A stretch of DNA of 17,474 bases from an uncultured Eubacteriales bacterium (GTDB lineage Bacteria; Bacillota; Clostridia; Oscillospirales; Oscillospiraceae). Position numbers and translations under genes: made by a program. The DNA is taken from positions 1 through 17,474 of the forward strand of contig URPD01000042.1 of assembly GCA_900549645.1 (NCBI GenBank), given 5' to 3'. Shown here piece after piece: positions 6,118-14,187 of the stretch. Numbering within the stretch: position 1 is the stretch's first letter; every line of letters begins with the position of its first letter. The notes under the pieces are model-generated. The model ran no database searches. It saw only the letters and a list, made by a program, of their open reading frames with translations, and was not told where the DNA came from.

Positions 6118-6849
6118 ATGAAAGTCATCATTGCCAGAGATTATTCCGAGCAGTGCTCTGCCGCCGCAGATATTATAGAAGACATCGTCCGCGCCAAGCC
6201 CGACTGCTGCCTTGGTCTGGCCACAGGCTTCAGCCCCGTTGGGATGTACAAGGAGCTGGCGCGCCGCTGCACCGAGGAGGGGCTGGACTTCTCCCGCGTA
6301 CACAGCGTGAATCTTGACGAGTACATCGGCCTTGCCCCGGAGCATGACCAGAGCTACCGCTATTTTATGAACAGCAATCTTTTTGACCATATCAACATCG
6401 ACATGGCGAACACCTATGTTGCCGGCGGCGTCGGTGATGTGGATGCGGGTATCGCCGAGTTCAACGCCGTCATCGAGCGCAGCGACGTTGACGTGCAGGT
6501 GCTCGGCGTCGGCCCCGACGGCCATCTCGGCTTCAACGAGCCGGGTTCCGTCCTCCACGCGGACGCACACCGCGAGAAGCTTGACGAGAGCACGATCGAC
6601 GCGAACGCCCGCTTCTTTGCAAGCCGCGACGATGTGCCCCGCTACGCCGTGACGATGGGCATGGGCGGGATAATGAAAGCCCGCAAGCTGCTGCTTATAA
6701 TCAGCGGCAGCAAGGACGATGCGGCAAAGAAGCTGCTTCTCTCCGACGAGATCACGACGGAATGCCCCGTCACCTTTATGAAGCTGCACCGCGATGCCGT
6801 TGTTATCATCGAGCAGGCGCTGGCAGACCGCATAGGCTACAAGGGCTGA
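6118..6849 (+). CDS. nagB: glucosamine-6-phosphate deaminase
   Basis: This 243-residue cytoplasmic enzyme converts glucosamine 6-phosphate to fructose 6-phosphate and ammonia, feeding amino-sugar carbon into glycolysis. The family motifs are clear: the phosphate loop LATGFSPVGMY (34-44), VNLDEYIGL with Asp67, and VGPDGHLGFNEPGS with Asp134, His136 and Glu141 at the active site. The length matches the short Firmicute NagB type, which lacks the C-terminal extension of the E. coli hexamer. The start at 6118 follows GGAGG by seven bases; longer in-frame starts would lie upstream of the promoter. The gene is transcribed alone, with a consensus promoter, a leader hairpin and its own terminator. There is no nagA or sugar transporter in the window. 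Confidence 0.95.
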   Translation: MKVIIARDYSEQCSAAADIIEDIVRAKPDCCLGLATGFSPVGMYKELARRCTEEGLDFSRVHSVNLDEYIGLAPEHDQSYRYFMNSNLFDHINIDMANTYVAGGVGDVDAGIAEFNAVIERSDVDVQVLGVGPDGHLGFNEPGSVLHADAHREKLDESTIDANARFFASRDDVPRYAVTMGMGGIMKARKLLLIISGSKDDAAKKLLLSDEITTECPVTFMKLHRDAVVIIEQALADRIGYKG

Positions 6850-6860
6850 ACTTTATAAGC

Positions 6861-6896
6861 AAAAAAGGCTTTGACGAGCACGTCAAAGCCTTTTTT
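6861..6896. terminator. bidirectional terminator between nagB and htrA
   Basis: GGCTTTGACG (6867-6876) pairs with CGTCAAAGCC (6881-6890) over a four-base loop, with A6 before and T6 after. It lies 11 bases after the nagB stop and 14 bases from the htrA stop on the other strand, so it should end both transcripts. Confidence 0.95.
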
Positions 6897-6910
6897 GTTA
6901 TTATTTCGCG

Positions 6911-8197
6911 TCAGTTATAAATGTCGTTCGTATCCATCAGCTCAACGTCGACCTCGTAGGTCTCCCCGTCGCGCCATATCTTGAAATGGATGCTGTCGCC
7001 CACGCTCAATCCGCTCTTTATCTCGGCGACGTCGTCTGTCGTCTTGACCTCGACGCCGTTGCACTCAATCAGAATATCACCGACCTTGATGCCCTTGGCC
7101 TCGGCGTCCGAACCATCGGTGACGTCGGAGATATAGAGCCCGCCGGGGATATCGTAATGCGACGAGGCGTTATCGGGTATTGCGCCGACGGTTATGCCGA
7201 TCGACGGGCGGCCTCTGACCTCGCCGTCCTTGACGAGCGCGTTCACGATGTCGCTCATCGTCGTACTCGGAATCGCAAAGCCTATGCCCTCGATGCTCGA
7301 ATAGGACGACATCATCTTCATATTCGTGATGCCGATCACCTGACCGTACATGTTGTACAGCGGGCCGCCGGAGTTGCCCTCGTTTATGGCGGCGTTGGTC
7401 TGCATTAGGGTCATACTGCGGCCGTTATAGCTGACGCCGCGGTTTATCGCGGAGATAACGCCGTTTGTCAGCGTCATGCGGAACTGCTCGCCCAGCGGGT
7501 TGCCTATCGCGGCGACAGCGTCGCCGACGGCAAGCTCGGAGCTGTCGCCGATCACGGCGGGGGTGAGCCCGATGCCCTTGACCTTCAGCAGCGCAATGTC
7601 GCTTATCGAGTCGGCGCCGACCAAGGTTGCGTTGAGGACGGTGTCGTCATACAGGGTGACAGTCGCGCTGTCCGCGCCGTTTATGACGTGCGTATTCGTC
7701 ACGATCAGGCCGTCCGCCGTGAGCACGAAGCCGGTGCCCCAGTTATAGCCGCTCTGGCCGTCCGTGTATGCCGAGATGCCGACGACAGACTTATAGTTCT
7801 CTTCGTACAGCTCGCCCAGAGTCAGTTCACTGCCGGACGGCTTTTCCTCAATCTTCAGTTCATAGTCTATCGGCAGCTTCGCGCGCGGGATGTTTATCTC
7901 CGCGACGTCGGTAGTTGTCTTGGTGTAATACTGGTCGAAAAAGTCCTGCCAGTTCTCCGGCATGTCACCGCTCCCGCCATCGGAAGGGATGACGTTGGAG
8001 CCGAAGCCGCCCTGAGCCCCGCCGCGCTCCGCGAAGATAAGCGACGTGGCCACCAGCAGCACGAGCAGCAGGCATATCCCGCCGATTATCCGCACCTTTT
8101 TATTCTTCTTTTTCTCCTTCGGCGTCACCGCGCTCACGGTCGGCACGCTCTGAAGCGGGGCATACCAGTCGTCCTTGCTGTACCAATTGTTTGCCAT
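6911..8197 (-). CDS. htrA: membrane-anchored HtrA/DegP-type serine protease
   Basis: This 428-residue protein is predicted to degrade misfolded proteins at the outer face of the cytoplasmic membrane. A basic cytoplasmic N-terminus (1-35, rich in Lys) precedes one membrane segment (36-55), a linker, a trypsin-like domain (about 125-325) and one PDZ domain (about 331-423). The triad is His170 in VTNTHVI, Asp200 in SISDIALLK and Ser276 in NEGNSGGPL. The single PDZ domain and N-terminal anchor are the usual Gram-positive form. It is the last gene after the response regulator and kinase, 21 bases downstream of the kinase, and shares their transcript up to the terminator at 6861-6896. By analogy with CssRS-HtrA and with walRK loci that include an HtrA gene, it is probably part of the regulon sensed by this kinase. 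Confidence 0.93.
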   Translation of the reverse strand: MANNWYSKDDWYAPLQSVPTVSAVTPKEKKKNKKVRIIGGICLLLVLLVATSLIFAERGGAQGGFGSNVIPSDGGSGDMPENWQDFFDQYYTKTTTDVAEINIPRAKLPIDYELKIEEKPSGSELTLGELYEENYKSVVGISAYTDGQSGYNWGTGFVLTADGLIVTNTHVINGADSATVTLYDDTVLNATLVGADSISDIALLKVKGIGLTPAVIGDSSELAVGDAVAAIGNPLGEQFRMTLTNGVISAINRGVSYNGRSMTLMQTNAAINEGNSGGPLYNMYGQVIGITNMKMMSSYSSIEGIGFAIPSTTMSDIVNALVKDGEVRGRPSIGITVGAIPDNASSHYDIPGGLYISDVTDGSDAEAKGIKVGDILIECNGVEVKTTDDVAEIKSGLSVGDSIHFKIWRDGETYEVDVELMDTNDIYN

Positions 8198-8218
8198 AAA
8201 AATGACCTCTTTTTATAC

Positions 8219-9682
8219 TCAAAACAGATTTGTTTTCTTCTCGCCGGGTTCGTTTTTCGCAAGAGTCAGCGTGAACACGAACTCCGTCATACCGTCGCGG
8301 CTCGTGACGGCGATGTCCTCATCGTGGCTGTTGATGATGGATTTCACCAGATACAGGCCGAGGCCGACGCCGTCCTTATCCAGACTGCGCGAGCGATCCG
8401 ACTTGTGGAACCGGTCGAAGATGAACGGGAGATCGTCCGGCGGTATCGTCTCGCCGTAGTCGCGCACAGAGACGTACGCCTTGCCGTTATCCTTATATAT
8501 GCGCACGGTGATGCAGCTTCCGGGCGAGGCGAACTTCACGGCGTTATCCAACAGGTTATATATTACCTGAGTTATGGCGTCTTTATCCGCATGCACCATG
8601 ATATGATTATCCGGCAGCTGAGGGTCGACGTCAAGATTTTTCTTCGTTGCGCGGCTTTCAAAGCTCAGAAGCGTCTGGAGTGTAAGCTCCGTCAGGTCAA
8701 AATCGATCCTCTTTGTCGGGTCGGCGGCGCGATTTCTGAGCTGTGACACGTCGAGCATGTCGCGCACCAGACGCGAGAGGCGCTTCGTCTCGTCGCTTAT
8801 CGCGCGGAGATATTTTTTCTCGTCCTCCGGCGGGATAGTGCCGTCGAGCAGCCCTTCTGCGAAGCCGGATATCGTGGTCATCGGCGTCCTCAGCTCGTGC
8901 GAGATATTGGCTATGAACTCGCTGCGGCGCGCCTCGGCGTTTTCCAGCGAATCGGCCATCTTATTGAACGAATCTATCAGCGCGCCCATCTCATCTGTGG
9001 GATCCTCGCGCTGGCGCACACGCACCGAGAAATCCCCGCGGGCGAACCGGCGCGACGCCGCCGCCATCTCGTCAAGCGGCTTCGCCATATGCTTGGAGTA
9101 CATGAGGGAGACTATCATAGCCGCGGCAAAAACGCCGATGGTCACGATCGCGGTTATTCCGGTCAGGGACGACCACGTCTTCAGTATGTTGTCCACGACG
9201 TTTGTGATGAACACATAGCCGATGATATCGTTCCCGTCGGCCGCCGTCTTTATCGGCCGCGCCACGGCGTAGCGGTTCTTCTCATACAGGCCACCGAGCG
9301 TGCTCATCTGGTCGTACTCACCCGTCGTCTCAAGGGTCTGCATGACGTCGGCAGGTATCTGATGGCCGAGATGCTCGCACATTGGCGCGCGGTCGGAGCA
9401 GGAGACGATTTTGCCGGTCTCGTCGGTTATAAAGACCTGATTGCCGGTAGTGCGCGAGATGGAGGAAAGCGTCATGCTCAGGCTCCAGCTCGTAAGCGAA
9501 TCTCCGTCGGCGATGGCGGAAGCGGTTCTTGCGACCTCGGAGGCGTTATTGTCCATGCGCTCGCGGTAGTCGTTTATGATGTAGCCGCGGCCGATGCCGA
9601 CGAAGCTCACCGCGACGAGCAGGAAGCACATGAACACCAGCGTCGCCGTGGCCACAAAGTTGCGCAGGTATACGTTTTTCAT
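8219..9682 (-). CDS. sensor histidine kinase
   Basis: This 487-residue membrane kinase has two transmembrane segments (about 9-30 and 172-194) around an extracellular sensor of about 140 residues, then a HAMP linker (195-247), a dimerisation domain with the phosphorylated His262 in ISHELRTP, and an HATPase domain. The N box (LLDNAVKF, 377-384), G1 box (DYGETI, 408-413), F box (FIFDRFHKSD) and G2 box (DGVGLGLYLVK) are present. G1 lacks the second Gly of the classic DxGxG motif and reads GETI, a variant common in clostridial kinases, so I do not read it as loss of function. The sensor domain has two cysteines, Cys95 and Cys102. The start overlaps the stop of the response regulator (TAATG), implying translational coupling. 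The signal is unknown. Confidence 0.93.
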   Translation of the reverse strand: MKNVYLRNFVATATLVFMCFLLVAVSFVGIGRGYIINDYRERMDNNASEVARTASAIADGDSLTSWSLSMTLSSISRTTGNQVFITDETGKIVSCSDRAPMCEHLGHQIPADVMQTLETTGEYDQMSTLGGLYEKNRYAVARPIKTAADGNDIIGYVFITNVVDNILKTWSSLTGITAIVTIGVFAAAMIVSLMYSKHMAKPLDEMAAASRRFARGDFSVRVRQREDPTDEMGALIDSFNKMADSLENAEARRSEFIANISHELRTPMTTISGFAEGLLDGTIPPEDEKKYLRAISDETKRLSRLVRDMLDVSQLRNRAADPTKRIDFDLTELTLQTLLSFESRATKKNLDVDPQLPDNHIMVHADKDAITQVIYNLLDNAVKFASPGSCITVRIYKDNGKAYVSVRDYGETIPPDDLPFIFDRFHKSDRSRSLDKDGVGLGLYLVKSIINSHDEDIAVTSRDGMTEFVFTLTLAKNEPGEKKTNLF

Positions 9683-10365
9683 TACTCTGTCACTTCAAAC
9701 TTGTAGCCGACGCCCCAGACGGTCTTGAGGCACCATTTGTCGCTGACGCCCTCAAGCTTTTCGCGCAGGCGCTTTATGTGTACGTCAACCGTTCGGGAGT
9801 CGCCGAAATAGTCGAAGCCCCACACCTCGTCGAGAAGCTGGTTGCGGGTGAAAACGCGGTTAGGGGACGCCGCGAGGTGGTATAGCAGCTCCATCTCTTT
9901 CGGCGGCGTATCGACCTTGACGCCGTTCACCACCAGCTCGTAGGAATCGAGATTGATCACGAGCTTGTCGAAGGTCAGCTTCTTCTCCGCGGGGCCGTCG
10001 TTGTCGCTGCGGCGCATGACGGCGTGGACGCGGGCGATAAGCTCCTTGACGTCAAAGGGTTTGGTCACGTAATCGTCGGCGCCCATGTCAAGGCCGGTTA
10101 TTTTATCCGTGGTCTCGCCCTTCGCGGTAAGCATGATGATCGGCACGGCGGACTTCGCCCGGATATCCCGGCAGACCTGCCAGCCGTCCTTGACCGGAAG
10201 CATGATGTCCAGCAGGACAACGTCCGGCGCGAACAGATCGAACATGGATTCGGCCTTGCCGCCGTCAGGAGCGATCATCACCTCAAACCCATCCTTGCCG
10301 AGATAAAGCCGCAGCAGTTCTGCGATGTTGCTGTCGTCTTCTACGATAAGCGCGCGTTTAGCCAT
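9682..10365 (-). CDS. OmpR/PhoB-family response regulator
   Basis: This 227-residue DNA-binding regulator is the partner of the adjacent kinase. The receiver domain (1-120) has acidic residues Asp10 and Asp11, the phosphorylated Asp53 in LLDIMLP, Thr80 and Lys102 in VTKPF. A winged-helix domain (about 130-226) follows, with the FTRNQLLDEVWG and RTVDVHIKRLREKL segments typical of the OmpR class. The ATG at 10365 is chosen because AGGAGG lies eight bases upstream; an in-frame start at 10401 would fall inside the promoter. It is the first gene of the operon. The targets are not shown by the sequence, but co-transcription with a protease suggests cell-envelope stress. A WalR-type role is possible though the usual walH, walI and walJ neighbours are absent. 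Confidence 0.95.
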   Translation of the reverse strand: MAKRALIVEDDSNIAELLRLYLGKDGFEVMIAPDGGKAESMFDLFAPDVVLLDIMLPVKDGWQVCRDIRAKSAVPIIMLTAKGETTDKITGLDMGADDYVTKPFDVKELIARVHAVMRRSDNDGPAEKKLTFDKLVINLDSYELVVNGVKVDTPPKEMELLYHLAASPNRVFTRNQLLDEVWGFDYFGDSRTVDVHIKRLREKLEGVSDKWCLKTVWGVGYKFEVTE

Positions 10366-10392
10366 AATTCTGCCTCCTGAACTTTTTTCTAC

Positions 10393-10409
10393 ATTATACA
10401 CTGATTATA
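10393..10409 (-). promoter_or_regulatory. tandem -10 elements before the response regulator
   Basis: On the minus strand two TGTATAAT copies occur 11 bases apart (TATAAT at 10409-10404 and 10398-10393), about 30-45 bases before the ATG. Neither has a convincing -35 at 17 bases, so the promoter may depend on an activator, possibly the regulator itself. Confidence 0.45.
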
Positions 10410-10485
10410 CAACACATTAAAGATGAAAAGTTAAAAATGTGTAAAAGGTAGACGGGCAATTTACGCCGATTGCCCATGGTATAAA

Positions 10486-10515
10486 ACAGGCGGGAGATAA
10501 ATAACTCCCGCCTGT
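10486..10515 (-). terminator. terminator of the plsY-pepV operon
   Basis: ACAGGCGGGAG (10486-10496) pairs perfectly with CTCCCGCCTGT (10505-10515) around an eight-base A/T loop, and on the minus strand is followed by TTTTA. It lies 19 bases past the dipeptidase stop. A weaker stem-loop (GGGCAAT/ATTGCCC, 10454-10475) lies just beyond. Confidence 0.85.
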
Positions 10516-10534
10516 AAAATCACTGTGCAAAGAA

Positions 10535-11914
10535 TCAGAAATCAAGCTTCTCCAGCTCGATCAGCGCGAGGATATATACCTTCAGCGCTTCCATGAGGAA
10601 ATCAATGCTCGCGGCCTCGTCAACGCCGTGGATAGGCCCTGCGAAATCGGGCTGCGGGCGCTCCGGGTGCTCCGGTCCGAAGGACACCGCGTTCGGGAAG
10701 TCGCGCGCGTAGGTGCCGCCGCCGATGGTATAGGGCTTGGCGTTCTCGCCCGTCACGTCGTTGTAGGCGTTGATGCACACCTGCACCGCCGGATTATCCA
10801 GCGCCATATAGAACGGCTCCGCGTCGCGCTCTATTGTTATCTCCGCTGCGTCTCCCGCCGCGCGCTGGATGGCGCGGGCGATCTTCGACCCGCTCATATT
10901 GGTCGGGTAGCGGCTGTCGATCGTCTGGAGCACATGGCCGTCCTCAACGCCGATAACGCCGCCCACGATGGTCAGCGGCTCGAACAGTCCGTCGTCCGCC
11001 GCAACGTTCAGCGCGGCGCCCGTCCAGTCGTTATTCAGCATACTCACCAGCTCATAGAAGCGCTTCTCTTCAGCGGCTGCAATGCCGTTATCCAGAATGT
11101 AGTCCACAAGTACGCCTATCGCGTTGACGGTTCCCTCCGGCAGCGATGCGTGACCGCCGATGCCGGTGGCCGTGAGGTGCCACAGCTCGCCCTCCTTCAC
11201 CGCTTCGACGCGCTCGGTGGATTCAAGCGCTTCGGCCTTGACCCACGCCTCGGCCTTGTCGGGCACGGCGTTCGCCGCAAAGCCTCCCTTGATGTCGACA
11301 ACGTTCACCATCGGCAGCTTGGAAATCATGCGGCCATGGTAGATGCCCTTTTCGCCGTTGCAGAGCGGGAAATTCGCGTCCGGGCTGAAGCAGAACAGCG
11401 GAGCGGGATAATTCGCCAGATAATACTCGACGTCCTTCATGCCGGTCTCTTCGTTTGCGCCGAGCAGCGCGCGGACAGGATAGCGCAGGGCTATTCCCTT
11501 ATCCTTGAGATACTTCAGCGCATAGAGGCAGAGGACGCTCGGCCCCTTGTCGTCCATGACGCCGCGGCCGATTATGTACCCTTCGCGCTCGCGCATGGTG
11601 AACGGATCCTGCGTCCAGCCCTCGCCGACAGGCACCACGTCGAGGTGAGTTATCGTCGCAAGGTAACGGTCACTGTCTCCGCCGAGGCTGGCATAGCCGA
11701 TCTTGCCCTCGCAGTCGACCGTGTCAAGCCCCAGCTCGCGGGCGATCTCAAGTCCCTTATCAAGCGCCTCGCGCGGGCCGCGGCCAAAGGGGGCGTTGGG
11801 TTTCGCCTCGCCCTCGACGCTGTTTATCGCCACAAGGCGCGCTATATCGCGCAGTATCGCACTGCGGTTTGATTCCACATATTTGTCTATATCATGCCGA
11901 AGCTCGTTATCCAT
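10535..11914 (-). CDS. pepV: PepV-type dipeptidase (M20 metallopeptidase)
   Basis: This 459-residue cytoplasmic two-zinc enzyme of the M20 family is expected to split dipeptides to free amino acids. Metal and catalytic positions are recognisable: His90 and Asp92 in THLDVVPVG, the MDDKGP motif (Asp121/Asp122), Glu155-Glu156 in GANEETG, Asp179 in FSPDANFP, and a C-terminal His429 in GPIHGVDEA. A lid domain insertion (about 190-380) contains GGHASLPEG. These motifs and the length match PepV and the related Sapep dipeptidases. The ATG at 11914 follows AAAGGA by about nine bases; a GTG six codons upstream is less likely. It follows plsY by 107 bases with no promoter or terminator visible between, so the two are probably co-transcribed, though their jobs are unrelated. 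Confidence 0.92.
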   Translation of the reverse strand: MDNELRHDIDKYVESNRSAILRDIARLVAINSVEGEAKPNAPFGRGPREALDKGLEIARELGLDTVDCEGKIGYASLGGDSDRYLATITHLDVVPVGEGWTQDPFTMREREGYIIGRGVMDDKGPSVLCLYALKYLKDKGIALRYPVRALLGANEETGMKDVEYYLANYPAPLFCFSPDANFPLCNGEKGIYHGRMISKLPMVNVVDIKGGFAANAVPDKAEAWVKAEALESTERVEAVKEGELWHLTATGIGGHASLPEGTVNAIGVLVDYILDNGIAAAEEKRFYELVSMLNNDWTGAALNVAADDGLFEPLTIVGGVIGVEDGHVLQTIDSRYPTNMSGSKIARAIQRAAGDAAEITIERDAEPFYMALDNPAVQVCINAYNDVTGENAKPYTIGGGTYARDFPNAVSFGPEHPERPQPDFAGPIHGVDEAASIDFLMEALKVYILALIELEKLDF

Positions 11915-12021
11915 AGGTTCAGTTCCTTTCACAAAAGCTTAGTTTCCCTCTGTTTTTGTGCGGGAATGATTCCGGCTTTCGCCGCGAACCGGTTTTACTA
12001 TATCACCATTTTCCGTTCTTT

Positions 12022-12648
12022 TCAACACTCTTCTTTGCGTTTCGTCCCCGGCCGCTTTGCGGGCTTGAAATCCGGCTCCGTGCCGTTTATGAGCCGCACG
12101 ATGTTTTCGCGGTGCCGCGCAATAACTATCAGCATTCCCGCCGCCGCAAGCATCAGGCGCGGAGTCGACACGCCGAGCGCCGCCGCGCTTATGAATATCG
12201 CCAGCGCCCCGCATATGCTGCCGAACGAGACCTTTTTCGTCAGGAACGCCCCGGCGAGAAACACGCCGACGACGCAGAGAAATACGCGCCAGTCTATCAT
12301 CAGCGCGACCATCGCCCCCGATGACACGCCCTTGCCGCCCTTGAAGCCATGCAGCGCGGGGAAGCAGTGCCCCAGCAGGCACGCGACGCCGCCGAGAGCC
12401 ATCCCCGTATCGCCCAGCAGCCAGAAGCCGAGCAGCATCGCCGCCGCGGCCTTGAGCATGTCGCCTGCGAGCGTCAGCAGTCCGGCGTGCATCCCAAATA
12501 CGCGCGCCATATTCGTCGCCCCGGCGTTGCCGCTGCCGTGTCTGCGCACGTCGCGCCCCAGCAGATTTTTCGACAGCAGGATTGATATGCTCAGCGAGCC
12601 GAGAAGATACCCGGCAGCTACAACTATTGCAATATATATTACGTTCAT
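12022..12648 (-). CDS. plsY: acyl-phosphate:glycerol-3-phosphate acyltransferase
   Basis: PlsY transfers an acyl chain from acyl-phosphate to glycerol 3-phosphate, the first committed step of phospholipid synthesis, in the cytoplasmic membrane. The 208-residue protein is hydrophobic with about five membrane segments and carries the three family motifs: GSGNAGATNMAR (38-49), HGFKGGKGVSSG (100-111) and HRENIVRLINGTE (179-191). A short basic tail follows (KPAKRPGTKRK). The ATG at 12648 is used because GGAG lies about ten bases upstream; an in-frame ATG at 12675 has no such site and is less likely. It has a consensus promoter at 12705-12733 and is followed by pepV. Confidence 0.95.
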   Translation of the reverse strand: MNVIYIAIVVAAGYLLGSLSISILLSKNLLGRDVRRHGSGNAGATNMARVFGMHAGLLTLAGDMLKAAAAMLLGFWLLGDTGMALGGVACLLGHCFPALHGFKGGKGVSSGAMVALMIDWRVFLCVVGVFLAGAFLTKKVSFGSICGALAIFISAAALGVSTPRLMLAAAGMLIVIARHRENIVRLINGTEPDFKPAKRPGTKRKEEC

Positions 12649-12704
12649 TCTTATCTCCGTATTCGCACTTGGCATATAATATTTAAATTTTTTTAAGTGT
12701 TTTC

Positions 12705-12733
12705 ATTATACACAGCTTCCCCGTCCTTTGCAA
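12705..12733 (-). promoter_or_regulatory. promoter of plsY-pepV
   Basis: On the minus strand TTGCAA (12733-12728) and TATAAT (12710-12705) are separated by exactly 17 bases, about 55 bases before the plsY start. The leader between is AT-rich. Confidence 0.85.
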
Positions 12734-12785
12734 TAGATTATAGCCGTTTATATTTTAATTTATTATAAACATTATTACAAACAAA

Positions 12786-12804
12786 GGCCGCGGCTTTCGC
12801 CGCG
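12786..12804. other. GC-rich hairpin between divergent promoters
   Basis: CGCGGC (12789-12794) pairs with GCCGCG (12799-12804) around a four-base loop that reads GAAA on the minus strand, a stable tetraloop. It lies in AT-rich DNA between the plsY and pheS promoters. It lacks a proper U-tract on the minus strand and is followed by A5 on the plus strand, so it is not a standard terminator. Confidence 0.45.
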
Positions 12805-12841
12805 AAAAAGCATAACACATTCAAAAACTTGGTTTTTCCTC

Positions 12842-12870
12842 TTGATAATCCGGTTTTTCTGTGGTATTCT
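12842..12870 (+). promoter_or_regulatory. promoter of the pheST operon
   Basis: TTGATA (12842-12847) and TATTCT (12865-12870) with a 17-base spacer. It fits the start of the T-box leader, placing the first transcribed base near 12877. Confidence 0.65.
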
Positions 12871-12875
12871 TGTAA

Positions 12876-13099
12876 AGCTATGAACGGGAAAATAGCGCTG
12901 TACGTTCCGGGCAGAGAATGGAGGTCATCGGCTGTAAGCCTCCTGCGGTGCAGGCGCTTGGTTCGCCCGCGAGCACCGGCCAATCCCCGGCGTGTGGAGC
13001 GCGTTACTGCTCCTTGAGTGCGGCGCAGTGCGCCGAACGTGGGGTGGTACCGCGGAAGCCATGCTTTCGTCCCTATTCGGGACGGGGGCTTATTTTTTT
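12876..13099 (+). promoter_or_regulatory. T-box leader riboswitch for pheS-pheT, predicted to sense tRNA-Phe
   Basis: The hallmark T-box sequence GGGTGGTACCGCG is at 13042-13054. It is preceded by a Stem I region (about 12880-12980), a stem GGAGC/GCTCC (12996-13013) and a stem CGGCGC/GCGCCG (13021-13035), and is followed by an intrinsic terminator and the synthetase genes. Uncharged tRNA held at the specifier would pair with the T-box and favour the antiterminator. A TTC at 12962-12964, on the 3' side of Stem I, is the best candidate phenylalanine specifier; another TTC at 12905-12907 is on the wrong side. I did not fold the whole leader. Confidence 0.9.
13056..13099 (+). terminator. regulated terminator of the T-box leader
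   Basis: AAGCC (13056-13060) pairs with GGCTT (13087-13091) and CGTCCC (13068-13073) with GGGACG (13079-13084) over a TATTC loop, followed by a T7 run (13093-13099). The 5' side lies directly after the T-box, as expected for competition with the antiterminator. Confidence 0.85.
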
Positions 13100-13141
13100 G
13101 CTTTTCAAAGCTATTTCAAGTATTTTTCAAGGAGAATCGTA

Positions 13142-14167
13142 ATGAAAGAGTTAATGCAGGGACTTAGAGACAGTTCCATCAAGGCCATTCTTGAAGCCGA
13201 CGATATCGAGCTTCTGGAGAGCCTGCGCGTCAAGTATCTGGGCAAGAAGGGCGAGCTTACCGGCATCCTGCGCCAGATGGGCAAGCTTTCCGCCGAGGAG
13301 CGCCCCGTCATGGGTCAGCTGGCAAACCAACTGCGCGGCGACATTGAGGCCGCCATCGAGCAGCGCAAGGCCGAGCTTGGCTCCAAGCTAATGGAGCTGA
13401 AGCTTGAGCGCGAGACCGTTGACGTCACGCTGCCGGGCGAGACCAGTACGCTGGGGCACAAGCACCCGATGTACAACGTCCTCGACCAGATCAAGGACAT
13501 CTTCATCGGCATGGGCTTTGAAATTCTCGACGGCCCCGAAGTCGAGAAGGCGGAATATAACTTCACCAAGCTCAACATCGACGAAGGCCATCCCTCCCGC
13601 GAATGGACGGACACCTTCTATTTCAAGGACGACAGCAGCATCCTGCTGCGCACTCAGACCTCCCCGATGCAGATCCACGCGATGGAGACCAAGACCCTGC
13701 CCATCCGCATCGTCGCCCCCGGACGTGTCTACCGTAAGGACGAGGTCGACGCGACGCACTCCCCGATGTTCCACCAGATTGAGGGCATGGTCATCGACAA
13801 GGGCGTCACGATGTCCGACCTGAAAGCCACGCTGAACCTCGTCGTCGAAAAGATATACGGCAAGGGCACCGTCACCCGCTTCCGCCCGCACCACTTCCCC
13901 TTCACCGAACCGAGCTGTGAGCTGGACATCCAGTGCCACAAGTGCGGCGGCAAGGGCTGCCCCACCTGCAAGGGCGAGGGCTGGATCGAAGTCCTCGGCG
14001 CCGGCATGGTGCACCCCAAGGTTCTCGCCGGCTGCGGCATTGACCCGGACGTGTACTCCGGCTGGGCCTTCGGCATGGGTCTTGAGCGTCTCGCAATGGG
14101 CGAATACAAGATCACCGACCTGCGCCTGATATTTGAGAACGACGTGCGCTTCCTCGAACAGTTCTGA
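13142..14167 (+). CDS. pheS: phenylalanine--tRNA ligase, alpha subunit
   Basis: PheS is the catalytic subunit of the alpha2-beta2 enzyme that charges tRNA-Phe in the cytoplasm. The 341-residue length is standard. An N-terminal coiled-coil (about 1-85, rich in Lys, Glu and Arg) binds tRNA, followed by the class II catalytic core: HPMYNVLDQI at the start, the DTFYF segment, LLRTQTSPMQIH, GRVYRKDEVDATHSPMFHQIEG (motif 2 region) and GMGLERLAMG (motif 3). A four-cysteine cluster, CHKCGGKGCPTC, precedes WIEVLGAGMVHP and looks like a small zinc site seen in many PheS. The ATG at 13142 is chosen because AGGAG lies just upstream and all earlier in-frame starts fall inside the T-box terminator. PheT follows after 20 bases. 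Confidence 0.97.
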   Translation: MKELMQGLRDSSIKAILEADDIELLESLRVKYLGKKGELTGILRQMGKLSAEERPVMGQLANQLRGDIEAAIEQRKAELGSKLMELKLERETVDVTLPGETSTLGHKHPMYNVLDQIKDIFIGMGFEILDGPEVEKAEYNFTKLNIDEGHPSREWTDTFYFKDDSSILLRTQTSPMQIHAMETKTLPIRIVAPGRVYRKDEVDATHSPMFHQIEGMVIDKGVTMSDLKATLNLVVEKIYGKGTVTRFRPHHFPFTEPSCELDIQCHKCGGKGCPTCKGEGWIEVLGAGMVHPKVLAGCGIDPDVYSGWAFGMGLERLAMGEYKITDLRLIFENDVRFLEQF

Positions 14168-14187
14168 TATATTGAAGGGAGAACAAC

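Noticed and set aside
8390..8470. Loss of kinase activity because the G1 box reads DYGETI
   Set aside because: The GETI variant is common in clostridial kinases, and the N, F and G2 boxes are intact.
7688..8746. A 352-residue plus-strand frame spanning htrA and the kinase
   Set aside because: Crosses two real genes and their gap in antisense; composition is Arg/His/Val-rich shadow.
12738..13141. Short frames on both strands through the pheS leader
   Set aside because: They cover the T-box, its stems and terminator, which explain the sequence better; no ribosome sites.
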